64,000 nt of DNA from Suillus spraguei (Eukaryota > Basidiomycota > Agaricomycetes > Boletales > Suillaceae). Where the stretch lies: the NCBI GenBank assembly GCA_016800925.1, contig JABCPU010000063.1, forward strand, positions 1-64,000, read 5' to 3'. Below are positions 1-13,218 of the stretch, one piece after another. How positions within the stretch are numbered: the first letter of the stretch is position 1; each line of letters opens with the position of its first letter. A program made the translations under genes and the position numbers. The notes below the pieces were generated by a model. The model searched no databases, was not told the origin of the DNA, and saw only the letters and a program-made list of their open reading frames with translations.

Positions 1-136
1 CTAACTAACCCTAACTAACTAACCCTAACTAACCCTAACTAACCCTAACTAACCCTAACTAACCCTAACTAACCCTAACTAACCCTAACTAACCCTAACT
101 AACCCCTAACTAACCCTAACTAACCCTAACTAACCC
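1..136. repeat. Terminal telomere repeat tract, 10-nt unit
   Basis: The C-rich strand reads as about 13 copies of AACCCTAACT, so the G-strand unit is TTAGTTAGGG running toward the left end. One early unit carries an extra CTAA and one has CCCC in place of CCC, which resembles telomerase slippage. The tract ends abruptly at about 136, where the first 1751-bp subtelomeric unit begins. The left edge of the window is therefore a true chromosome end in C-strand orientation. Canonical fungal telomeres are usually TTAGGG, so the alternating TTAG/TTAGGG pattern is unusual. Confidence 0.9.
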
Positions 137-1520
137 AATACGTTTTCAGCCTAAGCAGCGAGTCAGCTAACTAAAGCTCTAGCTGGCGGGGGGGTGGTTT
201 TGAACCCTAGCTCTGACTGTGGTGGTCCAAGCTGATTGCGTGTATCGGGTGTTTTTCTTCTATCTTAGCTTAGCGTCTCCCTTTATCTATGGTCGTGGTC
301 TGTCGTGTTCCTTTTTCTTGTCTTTGTCGTCCTTGACTTGACTGTCGTCGTATCCTACGATGCGGCGTTTCTTGTCCTTGACTGCTCGGTCATCATAGTC
401 TATGGTATGCTTATCAGAGTCTTTTGCTATCGGAGTCTCGACCGTCGTATCGCTTGTCATTATCTTTGTCTGGGGTGATGCGTAGGCTGAGGCAAAAACC
501 TCGTTCAGACTTTGCTTGACTTTGCTTGATTTTGCTGGATCTGAGGCGTAGCTTTAGGCGAAAACCTCGTCAGGACTGGGCTTGACTTTGCTTGATTTTT
601 GCTATTGGATCCCTTGATGTTTGTTTGATCTGAAGCGTAGCTTTAGGCGAAAACCTCGTCAGGACTGGGCTTGACTTTTGTGTCATATGAAGCGTAGCTT
701 TAGGCGAAAACCTCTTCAGGACTGGGTTCGACTTTGCTTGATATTTGCTAGTGGATTGCTTTATTTTTGTTTGATCTGAAGCGTGGCTTTAGGCGAAAGG
801 ACTGGGCTTGACTTTGCTTGATTTTTGTTTGATATGAAGCGTAGCTTTAAGCGAAAACCTCGTCAGGACTGGGCTTGACTTTGCATGATTTTTGCTATTG
901 GATTGCTTGACTTTGCTTTGTTTTGTTTCATCTGAAGCGTGGCTTTAGGCGAAAACCTCGTTCGGACTTGGCTTGAATTTGCGTGATGTTTGCTATCGAA
1001 TGGCTTGATTTTGCTTGATCTCATGCGTAGCTTTAGGCGAAAACCTCGTCAGGACTGGGCTTGATTTAGCGTCATTTTTGCTATTGAATGGCTGATGTGA
1101 GGCGTAGCTTTAGGCGAAAACCTCGTTCAGACTTGGGTTCATTTTGCGTGATTTTTGCTATCGGATTGCTTGATCCCGTCGCTGTCGTAGTCTCTTGTCA
1201 TCGTATCGCTTGACTTGCTGTGGTAACGCATCGCTTCTGCTTTCCTTATCGTAGCGCTCGTCTGGGGGGTGACACGTGGGCTGAGGACAGGATCTAGCTT
1301 CGACTCGACTTCATTTTGCTTATTTTATCGCTTCTACTTTCCTTCATCGTCTCCCTCATTCTTAGCTTGTCTCTCTTCTCTTCTGATGCCGAGACAGCTG
1401 ACTAAGCTCTGGCTCTGACTGTGGTGGTCGAGGCTGATTGCTTGATTTTTGCTGTTTTATTTGCTACCGTAGTCTTGTCATAGTCTGGTGTGATGCATCG
1501 GCTGGCGATGCGAAATCACG

Positions 1521-1540
1521 TTAGCGTACGCGTATGCTAA
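1521..1540. other. Palindrome TTAGCGTACGCGTATGCTAA in subtelomeric unit
   Basis: Near-perfect 20-bp palindrome, repeated every 1751 bp. It belongs to the same sequence family as the palindromes inside the introns of the genes at 13219-19615 and 21586-28041. Confidence 0.85.
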
Positions 1541-1654
1541 TTATCGTGACTATCGTGACGCTCATCTTTTTCGTTCTCTTGATGGACGGTGATTTTAGCT
1601 TTGATTATCTCTTGCTTCTCACTGTCGTGATCCTCGTCTTCATGAGAGATGATT

Positions 1655-1674
1655 TTAGCGTACGCGTACGCTAA
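1655..1674. other. Perfect palindrome TTAGCGTACGCGTACGCTAA in subtelomeric unit
   Basis: Perfect 20-bp inverted repeat with no spacer, lying 134 bp after the first palindrome and present in every full unit of the array. Confidence 0.9.
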
Positions 1675-4600
1675 TTCGTGACTATCGTGATCCTTGTCTT
1701 TGTGCTTGATGTTGGGCGAGTATTGCTTGATTGTTTCTCTGTCTTGCTGTCATATCCATATCGTATCGCTTGTCTTTCCGAGAACCGAGGCACCGAGACA
1801 ATACGTTTTCAGCCTAAGCAGCGAGTCAGCTAACTAAGCTCTAGCTGTGGCGGTCTCTTGTCTTTCCGAGAACCGAGACACCGAGACAATACGTTTTCAG
1901 CCTAAGCAGCGAGTCAGCTAACTAAAGCTCTAGCTGGCGGGGGGGTGGTTTTGAACCCTAGCTCTGACTGTGGTGGTCCAAGCTGATTGCGTGTATCGGG
2001 TGTTTTTCTTCTATCTTAGCTTAGCGTCTCCCTTTATCTATGGTCGTGGTCTGTCGTGTTCCTTTTTCTTGTCTTTGTCGTCCTTGACTTGACTGTCGTC
2101 GTATCCTACGATGCGGCGTTTCTTGTCCTTGACTGCTCGGTCATCATAGTCTATGGTATGCTTATCAGAGTCTTTTGCTATCGGAGTCTCGACCGTCGTA
2201 TCGCTTGTCATTATCTTTGTCTGGGGTGATGCGTAGGCTGAGGCAAAAACCTCGTTCAGACTTTGCTTGACTTTGCTTGATTTTGCTGGATCTGAGGCGT
2301 AGCTTTAGGCGAAAACCTCGTCAGGACTGGGCTTGACTTTGCTTGATTTTTGCTATTGGATCCCTTGATGTTTGTTTGATCTGAAGCGTAGCTTTAGGCG
2401 AAAACCTCGTCAGGACTGGGCTTGACTTTTGTGTCATATGAAGCGTAGCTTTAGGCGAAAACCTCTTCAGGACTGGGTTCGACTTTGCTTGATATTTGCT
2501 AGTGGATTGCTTTATTTTTGTTTGATCTGAAGCGTGGCTTTAGGCGAAAGGACTGGGCTTGACTTTGCTTGATTTTTGTTTGATATGAAGCGTAGCTTTA
2601 AGCGAAAACCTCGTCAGGACTGGGCTTGACTTTGCATGATTTTTGCTATTGGATTGCTTGACTTTGCTTTGTTTTGTTTCATCTGAAGCGTGGCTTTAGG
2701 CGAAAACCTCGTTCGGACTTGGCTTGAATTTGCGTGATGTTTGCTATCGAATGGCTTGATTTTGCTTGATCTCATGCGTAGCTTTAGGCGAAAACCTCGT
2801 CAGGACTGGGCTTGATTTAGCGTCATTTTTGCTATTGAATGGCTGATGTGAGGCGTAGCTTTAGGCGAAAACCTCGTTCAGACTTGGGTTCATTTTGCGT
2901 GATTTTTGCTATCGGATTGCTTGATCCCGTCGCTGTCGTAGTCTCTTGTCATCGTATCGCTTGACTTGCTGTGGTAACGCATCGCTTCTGCTTTCCTTAT
3001 CGTAGCGCTCGTCTGGGGGGTGACACGTGGGCTGAGGACAGGATCTAGCTTCGACTCGACTTCATTTTGCTTATTTTATCGCTTCTACTTTCCTTCATCG
3101 TCTCCCTCATTCTTAGCTTGTCTCTCTTCTCTTCTGATGCCGAGACAGCTGACTAAGCTCTGGCTCTGACTGTGGTGGTCGAGGCTGATTGCTTGATTTT
3201 TGCTGTTTTATTTGCTACCGTAGTCTTGTCATAGTCTGGTGTGATGCATCGGCTGGCGATGCGAAATCACGTTAGCGTACGCGTATGCTAATTATCGTGA
3301 CTATCGTGACGCTCATCTTTTTCGTTCTCTTGATGGACGGTGATTTTAGCTTTGATTATCTCTTGCTTCTCACTGTCGTGATCCTCGTCTTCATGAGAGA
3401 TGATTTTAGCGTACGCGTACGCTAATTCGTGACTATCGTGATCCTTGTCTTTGTGCTTGATGTTGGGCGAGTATTGCTTGATTGTTTCTCTGTCTTGCTG
3501 TCATATCCATATCGTATCGCTTGTCTTTCCGAGAACCGAGGCACCGAGACAATACGTTTTCAGCCTAAGCAGCGAGTCAGCTAACTAAGCTCTAGCTGTG
3601 GCGGTCTCTTGTCTTTCCGAGAACCGAGACACCGAGACAATACGTTTTCAGCCTAAGCAGCGAGTCAGCTAACTAAAGCTCTAGCTGGCGGGGGGGTGGT
3701 TTTGAACCCTAGCTCTGACTGTGGTGGTCCAAGCTGATTGCGTGTATCGGGTGTTTTTCTTCTATCTTAGCTTAGCGTCTCCCTTTATCTATGGTCGTGG
3801 TCTGTCGTGTTCCTTTTTCTTGTCTTTGTCGTCCTTGACTTGACTGTCGTCGTATCCTACGATGCGGCGTTTCTTGTCCTTGACTGCTCGGTCATCATAG
3901 TCTATGGTATGCTTATCAGAGTCTTTTGCTATCGGAGTCTCGACCGTCGTATCGCTTGTCATTATCTTTGTCTGGGGTGATGCGTAGGCTGAGGCAAAAA
4001 CCTCGTTCAGACTTTGCTTGACTTTGCTTGATTTTGCTGGATCTGAGGCGTAGCTTTAGGCGAAAACCTCGTCAGGACTGGGCTTGACTTTGCTTGATTT
4101 TTGCTATTGGATCCCTTGATGTTTGTTTGATCTGAAGCGTAGCTTTAGGCGAAAACCTCGTCAGGACTGGGCTTGACTTTTGTGTCATATGAAGCGTAGC
4201 TTTAGGCGAAAACCTCTTCAGGACTGGGTTCGACTTTGCTTGATATTTGCTAGTGGATTGCTTTATTTTTGTTTGATCTGAAGCGTGGCTTTAGGCGAAA
4301 GGACTGGGCTTGACTTTGCTTGATTTTTGTTTGATATGAAGCGTAGCTTTAAGCGAAAACCTCGTCAGGACTGGGCTTGACTTTGCATGATTTTTGCTAT
4401 TGGATTGCTTGACTTTGCTTTGTTTTGTTTCATCTGAAGCGTGGCTTTAGGCGAAAACCTCGTTCGGACTTGGCTTGAATTTGCGTGATGTTTGCTATCG
4501 AATGGCTTGATTTTGCTTGATCTCATGCGTAGCTTTAGGCGAAAACCTCGTCAGGACTGGGCTTGATTTAGCGTCATTTTTGCTATTGAATGGCTGATGT

Positions 4601-7600
4601 GAGGCGTAGCTTTAGGCGAAAACCTCGTTCAGACTTGGGTTCATTTTGCGTGATTTTTGCTATCGGATTGCTTGATCCCGTCGCTGTCGTAGTCTCTTGT
4701 CATCGTATCGCTTGACTTGCTGTGGTAACGCATCGCTTCTGCTTTCCTTATCGTAGCGCTCGTCTGGGGGGTGACACGTGGGCTGAGGACAGGATCTAGC
4801 TTCGACTCGACTTCATTTTGCTTATTTTATCGCTTCTACTTTCCTTCATCGTCTCCCTCATTCTTAGCTTGTCTCTCTTCTCTTCTGATGCCGAGACAGC
4901 TGACTAAGCTCTGGCTCTGACTGTGGTGGTCGAGGCTGATTGCTTGATTTTTGCTGTTTTATTTGCTACCGTAGTCTTGTCATAGTCTGGTGTGATGCAT
5001 CGGCTGGCGATGCGAAATCACGTTAGCGTACGCGTATGCTAATTATCGTGACTATCGTGACGCTCATCTTTTTCGTTCTCTTGATGGACGGTGATTTTAG
5101 CTTTGATTATCTCTTGCTTCTCACTGTCGTGATCCTCGTCTTCATGAGAGATGATTTTAGCGTACGCGTACGCTAATTCGTGACTATCGTGATCCTTGTC
5201 TTTGTGCTTGATGTTGGGCGAGTATTGCTTGATTGTTTCTCTGTCTTGCTGTCATATCCATATCGTATCGCTTGTCTTTCCGAGAACCGAGGCACCGAGA
5301 CAATACGTTTTCAGCCTAAGCAGCGAGTCAGCTAACTAAGCTCTAGCTGTGGCGGTCTCTTGTCTTTCCGAGAACCGAGACACCGAGACAATACGTTTTC
5401 AGCCTAAGCAGCGAGTCAGCTAACTAAAGCTCTAGCTGGCGGGGGGGTGGTTTTGAACCCTAGCTCTGACTGTGGTGGTCCAAGCTGATTGCGTGTATCG
5501 GGTGTTTTTCTTCTATCTTAGCTTAGCGTCTCCCTTTATCTATGGTCGTGGTCTGTCGTGTTCCTTTTTCTTGTCTTTGTCGTCCTTGACTTGACTGTCG
5601 TCGTATCCTACGATGCGGCGTTTCTTGTCCTTGACTGCTCGGTCATCATAGTCTATGGTATGCTTATCAGAGTCTTTTGCTATCGGAGTCTCGACCGTCG
5701 TATCGCTTGTCATTATCTTTGTCTGGGGTGATGCGTAGGCTGAGGCAAAAACCTCGTTCAGACTTTGCTTGACTTTGCTTGATTTTGCTGGATCTGAGGC
5801 GTAGCTTTAGGCGAAAACCTCGTCAGGACTGGGCTTGACTTTGCTTGATTTTTGCTATTGGATCCCTTGATGTTTGTTTGATCTGAAGCGTAGCTTTAGG
5901 CGAAAACCTCGTCAGGACTGGGCTTGACTTTTGTGTCATATGAAGCGTAGCTTTAGGCGAAAACCTCTTCAGGACTGGGTTCGACTTTGCTTGATATTTG
6001 CTAGTGGATTGCTTTATTTTTGTTTGATCTGAAGCGTGGCTTTAGGCGAAAGGACTGGGCTTGACTTTGCTTGATTTTTGTTTGATATGAAGCGTAGCTT
6101 TAAGCGAAAACCTCGTCAGGACTGGGCTTGACTTTGCATGATTTTTGCTATTGGATTGCTTGACTTTGCTTTGTTTTGTTTCATCTGAAGCGTGGCTTTA
6201 GGCGAAAACCTCGTTCGGACTTGGCTTGAATTTGCGTGATGTTTGCTATCGAATGGCTTGATTTTGCTTGATCTCATGCGTAGCTTTAGGCGAAAACCTC
6301 GTCAGGACTGGGCTTGATTTAGCGTCATTTTTGCTATTGAATGGCTGATGTGAGGCGTAGCTTTAGGCGAAAACCTCGTTCAGACTTGGGTTCATTTTGC
6401 GTGATTTTTGCTATCGGATTGCTTGATCCCGTCGCTGTCGTAGTCTCTTGTCATCGTATCGCTTGACTTGCTGTGGTAACGCATCGCTTCTGCTTTCCTT
6501 ATCGTAGCGCTCGTCTGGGGGGTGACACGTGGGCTGAGGACAGGATCTAGCTTCGACTCGACTTCATTTTGCTTATTTTATCGCTTCTACTTTCCTTCAT
6601 CGTCTCCCTCATTCTTAGCTTGTCTCTCTTCTCTTCTGATGCCGAGACAGCTGACTAAGCTCTGGCTCTGACTGTGGTGGTCGAGGCTGATTGCTTGATT
6701 TTTGCTGTTTTATTTGCTACCGTAGTCTTGTCATAGTCTGGTGTGATGCATCGGCTGGCGATGCGAAATCACGTTAGCGTACGCGTATGCTAATTATCGT
6801 GACTATCGTGACGCTCATCTTTTTCGTTCTCTTGATGGACGGTGATTTTAGCTTTGATTATCTCTTGCTTCTCACTGTCGTGATCCTCGTCTTCATGAGA
6901 GATGATTTTAGCGTACGCGTACGCTAATTCGTGACTATCGTGATCCTTGTCTTTGTGCTTGATGTTGGGCGAGTATTGCTTGATTGTTTCTCTGTCTTGC
7001 TGTCATATCCATATCGTATCGCTTGTCTTTCCGAGAACCGAGGCACCGAGACAATACGTTTTCAGCCTAAGCAGCGAGTCAGCTAACTAAGCTCTAGCTG
7101 TGGCGGTCTCTTGTCTTTCCGAGAACCGAGACACCGAGACAATACGTTTTCAGCCTAAGCAGCGAGTCAGCTAACTAAAGCTCTAGCTGGCGGGGGGGTG
7201 GTTTTGAACCCTAGCTCTGACTGTGGTGGTCCAAGCTGATTGCGTGTATCGGGTGTTTTTCTTCTATCTTAGCTTAGCGTCTCCCTTTATCTATGGTCGT
7301 GGTCTGTCGTGTTCCTTTTTCTTGTCTTTGTCGTCCTTGACTTGACTGTCGTCGTATCCTACGATGCGGCGTTTCTTGTCCTTGACTGCTCGGTCATCAT
7401 AGTCTATGGTATGCTTATCAGAGTCTTTTGCTATCGGAGTCTCGACCGTCGTATCGCTTGTCATTATCTTTGTCTGGGGTGATGCGTAGGCTGAGGCAAA
7501 AACCTCGTTCAGACTTTGCTTGACTTTGCTTGATTTTGCTGGATCTGAGGCGTAGCTTTAGGCGAAAACCTCGTCAGGACTGGGCTTGACTTTGCTTGAT

Positions 7601-10600
7601 TTTTGCTATTGGATCCCTTGATGTTTGTTTGATCTGAAGCGTAGCTTTAGGCGAAAACCTCGTCAGGACTGGGCTTGACTTTTGTGTCATATGAAGCGTA
7701 GCTTTAGGCGAAAACCTCTTCAGGACTGGGTTCGACTTTGCTTGATATTTGCTAGTGGATTGCTTTATTTTTGTTTGATCTGAAGCGTGGCTTTAGGCGA
7801 AAGGACTGGGCTTGACTTTGCTTGATTTTTGTTTGATATGAAGCGTAGCTTTAAGCGAAAACCTCGTCAGGACTGGGCTTGACTTTGCATGATTTTTGCT
7901 ATTGGATTGCTTGACTTTGCTTTGTTTTGTTTCATCTGAAGCGTGGCTTTAGGCGAAAACCTCGTTCGGACTTGGCTTGAATTTGCGTGATGTTTGCTAT
8001 CGAATGGCTTGATTTTGCTTGATCTCATGCGTAGCTTTAGGCGAAAACCTCGTCAGGACTGGGCTTGATTTAGCGTCATTTTTGCTATTGAATGGCTGAT
8101 GTGAGGCGTAGCTTTAGGCGAAAACCTCGTTCAGACTTGGGTTCATTTTGCGTGATTTTTGCTATCGGATTGCTTGATCCCGTCGCTGTCGTAGTCTCTT
8201 GTCATCGTATCGCTTGACTTGCTGTGGTAACGCATCGCTTCTGCTTTCCTTATCGTAGCGCTCGTCTGGGGGGTGACACGTGGGCTGAGGACAGGATCTA
8301 GCTTCGACTCGACTTCATTTTGCTTATTTTATCGCTTCTACTTTCCTTCATCGTCTCCCTCATTCTTAGCTTGTCTCTCTTCTCTTCTGATGCCGAGACA
8401 GCTGACTAAGCTCTGGCTCTGACTGTGGTGGTCGAGGCTGATTGCTTGATTTTTGCTGTTTTATTTGCTACCGTAGTCTTGTCATAGTCTGGTGTGATGC
8501 ATCGGCTGGCGATGCGAAATCACGTTAGCGTACGCGTATGCTAATTATCGTGACTATCGTGACGCTCATCTTTTTCGTTCTCTTGATGGACGGTGATTTT
8601 AGCTTTGATTATCTCTTGCTTCTCACTGTCGTGATCCTCGTCTTCATGAGAGATGATTTTAGCGTACGCGTACGCTAATTCGTGACTATCGTGATCCTTG
8701 TCTTTGTGCTTGATGTTGGGCGAGTATTGCTTGATTGTTTCTCTGTCTTGCTGTCATATCCATATCGTATCGCTTGTCTTTCCGAGAACCGAGGCACCGA
8801 GACAATACGTTTTCAGCCTAAGCAGCGAGTCAGCTAACTAAGCTCTAGCTGTGGCGGTCTCTTGTCTTTCCGAGAACCGAGACACCGAGACAATACGTTT
8901 TCAGCCTAAGCAGCGAGTCAGCTAACTAAAGCTCTAGCTGGCGGGGGGGTGGTTTTGAACCCTAGCTCTGACTGTGGTGGTCCAAGCTGATTGCGTGTAT
9001 CGGGTGTTTTTCTTCTATCTTAGCTTAGCGTCTCCCTTTATCTATGGTCGTGGTCTGTCGTGTTCCTTTTTCTTGTCTTTGTCGTCCTTGACTTGACTGT
9101 CGTCGTATCCTACGATGCGGCGTTTCTTGTCCTTGACTGCTCGGTCATCATAGTCTATGGTATGCTTATCAGAGTCTTTTGCTATCGGAGTCTCGACCGT
9201 CGTATCGCTTGTCATTATCTTTGTCTGGGGTGATGCGTAGGCTGAGGCAAAAACCTCGTTCAGACTTTGCTTGACTTTGCTTGATTTTGCTGGATCTGAG
9301 GCGTAGCTTTAGGCGAAAACCTCGTCAGGACTGGGCTTGACTTTGCTTGATTTTTGCTATTGGATCCCTTGATGTTTGTTTGATCTGAAGCGTAGCTTTA
9401 GGCGAAAACCTCGTCAGGACTGGGCTTGACTTTTGTGTCATATGAAGCGTAGCTTTAGGCGAAAACCTCTTCAGGACTGGGTTCGACTTTGCTTGATATT
9501 TGCTAGTGGATTGCTTTATTTTTGTTTGATCTGAAGCGTGGCTTTAGGCGAAAGGACTGGGCTTGACTTTGCTTGATTTTTGTTTGATATGAAGCGTAGC
9601 TTTAAGCGAAAACCTCGTCAGGACTGGGCTTGACTTTGCATGATTTTTGCTATTGGATTGCTTGACTTTGCTTTGTTTTGTTTCATCTGAAGCGTGGCTT
9701 TAGGCGAAAACCTCGTTCGGACTTGGCTTGAATTTGCGTGATGTTTGCTATCGAATGGCTTGATTTTGCTTGATCTCATGCGTAGCTTTAGGCGAAAACC
9801 TCGTCAGGACTGGGCTTGATTTAGCGTCATTTTTGCTATTGAATGGCTGATGTGAGGCGTAGCTTTAGGCGAAAACCTCGTTCAGACTTGGGTTCATTTT
9901 GCGTGATTTTTGCTATCGGATTGCTTGATCCCGTCGCTGTCGTAGTCTCTTGTCATCGTATCGCTTGACTTGCTGTGGTAACGCATCGCTTCTGCTTTCC
10001 TTATCGTAGCGCTCGTCTGGGGGGTGACACGTGGGCTGAGGACAGGATCTAGCTTCGACTCGACTTCATTTTGCTTATTTTATCGCTTCTACTTTCCTTC
10101 ATCGTCTCCCTCATTCTTAGCTTGTCTCTCTTCTCTTCTGATGCCGAGACAGCTGACTAAGCTCTGGCTCTGACTGTGGTGGTCGAGGCTGATTGCTTGA
10201 TTTTTGCTGTTTTATTTGCTACCGTAGTCTTGTCATAGTCTGGTGTGATGCATCGGCTGGCGATGCGAAATCACGTTAGCGTACGCGTATGCTAATTATC
10301 GTGACTATCGTGACGCTCATCTTTTTCGTTCTCTTGATGGACGGTGATTTTAGCTTTGATTATCTCTTGCTTCTCACTGTCGTGATCCTCGTCTTCATGA
10401 GAGATGATTTTAGCGTACGCGTACGCTAATTCGTGACTATCGTGATCCTTGTCTTTGTGCTTGATGTTGGGCGAGTATTGCTTGATTGTTTCTCTGTCTT
10501 GCTGTCATATCCATATCGTATCGCTTGTCTTTCCGAGAACCGAGGCACCGAGACAATACGTTTTCAGCCTAAGCAGCGAGTCAGCTAACTAAGCTCTAGC

Positions 10601-13066
10601 TGTGGCGGTCTCTTGTCTTTCCGAGAACCGAGACACCGAGACAATACGTTTTCAGCCTAAGCAGCGAGTCAGCTAACTAAAGCTCTAGCTGGCGGGGGGG
10701 TGGTTTTGAACCCTAGCTCTGACTGTGGTGGTCCAAGCTGATTGCGTGTATCGGGTGTTTTTCTTCTATCTTAGCTTAGCGTCTCCCTTTATCTATGGTC
10801 GTGGTCTGTCGTGTTCCTTTTTCTTGTCTTTGTCGTCCTTGACTTGACTGTCGTCGTATCCTACGATGCGGCGTTTCTTGTCCTTGACTGCTCGGTCATC
10901 ATAGTCTATGGTATGCTTATCAGAGTCTTTTGCTATCGGAGTCTCGACCGTCGTATCGCTTGTCATTATCTTTGTCTGGGGTGATGCGTAGGCTGAGGCA
11001 AAAACCTCGTTCAGACTTTGCTTGACTTTGCTTGATTTTGCTGGATCTGAGGCGTAGCTTTAGGCGAAAACCTCGTCAGGACTGGGCTTGACTTTGCTTG
11101 ATTTTTGCTATTGGATCCCTTGATGTTTGTTTGATCTGAAGCGTAGCTTTAGGCGAAAACCTCGTCAGGACTGGGCTTGACTTTTGTGTCATATGAAGCG
11201 TAGCTTTAGGCGAAAACCTCTTCAGGACTGGGTTCGACTTTGCTTGATATTTGCTAGTGGATTGCTTTATTTTTGTTTGATCTGAAGCGTGGCTTTAGGC
11301 GAAAGGACTGGGCTTGACTTTGCTTGATTTTTGTTTGATATGAAGCGTAGCTTTAAGCGAAAACCTCGTCAGGACTGGGCTTGACTTTGCATGATTTTTG
11401 CTATTGGATTGCTTGACTTTGCTTTGTTTTGTTTCATCTGAAGCGTGGCTTTAGGCGAAAACCTCGTTCGGACTTGGCTTGAATTTGCGTGATGTTTGCT
11501 ATCGAATGGCTTGATTTTGCTTGATCTCATGCGTAGCTTTAGGCGAAAACCTCGTCAGGACTGGGCTTGATTTAGCGTCATTTTTGCTATTGAATGGCTG
11601 ATGTGAGGCGTAGCTTTAGGCGAAAACCTCGTTCAGACTTGGGTTCATTTTGCGTGATTTTTGCTATCGGATTGCTTGATCCCGTCGCTGTCGTAGTCTC
11701 TTGTCATCGTATCGCTTGACTTGCTGTGGTAACGCATCGCTTCTGCTTTCCTTATCGTAGCGCTCGTCTGGGGGGTGACACGTGGGCTGAGGACAGGATC
11801 TAGCTTCGACTCGACTTCATTTTGCTTATTTTATCGCTTCTACTTTCCTTCATCGTCTCCCTCATTCTTAGCTTGTCTCTCTTCTCTTCTGATGCCGAGA
11901 CAGCTGACTAAGCTCTGGCTCTGACTGTGGTGGTCGAGGCTGATTGCTTGATTTTTGCTGTTTTATTTGCTACCGTAGTCTTGTCATAGTCTGGTGTGAT
12001 GCATCGGCTGGCGATGCGAAATCACGTTAGCGTACGCGTATGCTAATTATCGTGACTATCGTGACGCTCATCTTTTTCGTTCTCTTGATGGACGGTGATT
12101 TTAGCTTTGATTATCTCTTGCTTCTCACTGTCGTGATCCTCGTCTTCATGAGAGATGATTTTAGCGTACGCGTACGCTAATTCGTGACTATCGTGATCCT
12201 TGTCTTTGTGCTTGATGTTGGGCGAGTATTGCTTGATTGTTTCTCTGTCTTGCTGTCATATCCATATCGTATCGCTTGTCTTTCCGAGAACCGAGGCACC
12301 GAGACAATACGTTTTCAGCCTAAGCAGCGAGTCAGCTAACTAAGCTCTAGCTGTGGCGGTCTCTTGTCTTTCCGAGAACCGAGACACCGAGACAATACGT
12401 TTTCAGCCTAAGCAGCGAGTCAGCTAACTAAAGCTCTAGCTGGCGGGGGGGTGGTTTTGAACCCTAGCTCTGACTGTGGTGGTCCAAGCTGATTGCGTGT
12501 ATCGGGTGTTTTTCTTCTATCTTAGCTTAGCGTCTCCCTTTATCTATGGTCGTGGTCTGTCGTGTTCCTTTTTCTTGTCTTTGTCGTCCTTGACTTGACT
12601 GTCGTCGTATCCTACGATGCGGCGTTTCTTGTCCTTGACTGCTCGGTCATCATAGTCTATGGTATGCTTATCAGAGTCTTTTGCTATCGGAGTCTCGACC
12701 GTCGTATCGCTTGTCATTATCTTTGTCTGGGGTGATGCGTAGGCTGAGGCAAAAACCTCGTTCAGACTTTGCTTGACTTTGCTTGATTTTGCTGGATCTG
12801 AGGCGTAGCTTTAGGCGAAAACCTCGTCAGGACTGGGCTTGACTTTGCTTGATTTTTGCTATTGGATCCCTTGATGTTTGTTTGATCTGAAGCGTAGCTT
12901 TAGGCGAAAACCTCGTCAGGACTGGGCTTGACTTTTGTGTCATATGAAGCGTAGCTTTAGGCGAAAACCTCTTCAGGACTGGGTTCGACTTTGCTTGATA
13001 TTTGCTAGTGACTGCTCGGTCATCATAGTCTATGGTATGCTTATCAGAGTCTTTTGCTATCGGAGT

Positions 13067-13218
13067 TCACTCCCTACTTTTCTCATCCACAATCAATCGC
13101 AATACTGGTAATTCAATATTGTACAACAGTGTTCATCAGTATGCTCTATACTAGACATAGGCTTTCGAATGTTTGATGTTACAGGACAGCTCCAGCAATG
13201 ATACAGACCAACAGTCAA
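13067..13218. other. 3' flank of the ParB-like gene
   Basis: 152 bp of unique sequence between the truncated subtelomeric array and the stop codon at 13219. It would hold the 3' UTR. I see no other feature. Confidence 0.5.

Larger units (their letters stand above)
137..13066. repeat. Subtelomeric tandem array, 1751-bp unit, about 7.4 copies
   Basis: Unit starts fall at 137, 1888, 3639, 5390, 7141, 8892, 10643 and 12394, exactly 1751 bp apart. Wherever I compared copies they looked identical. Each unit begins with a module (CAATACGTTTTCAGCC, then AGCTAACTAA) and holds about nine diverged 60-110 bp subrepeats with the core AGGCGAAAACCTCG. Near its end it has two 20-bp palindromes (1521-1540 and 1655-1674 in unit 1). 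The eighth copy is cut at about 13010 and followed by a displaced 56-bp fragment of the same unit (13011-13066, matching 381-436), then unique sequence. I see no credible coding potential. Confidence 0.95.

Noticed and set aside
180..225. GGTTTTGAACCCTAGCTC resembling a tRNA T-arm
   Set aside because: No acceptor stem, D-arm or anticodon arm can be formed around it; it is part of the satellite and recurs in every unit.
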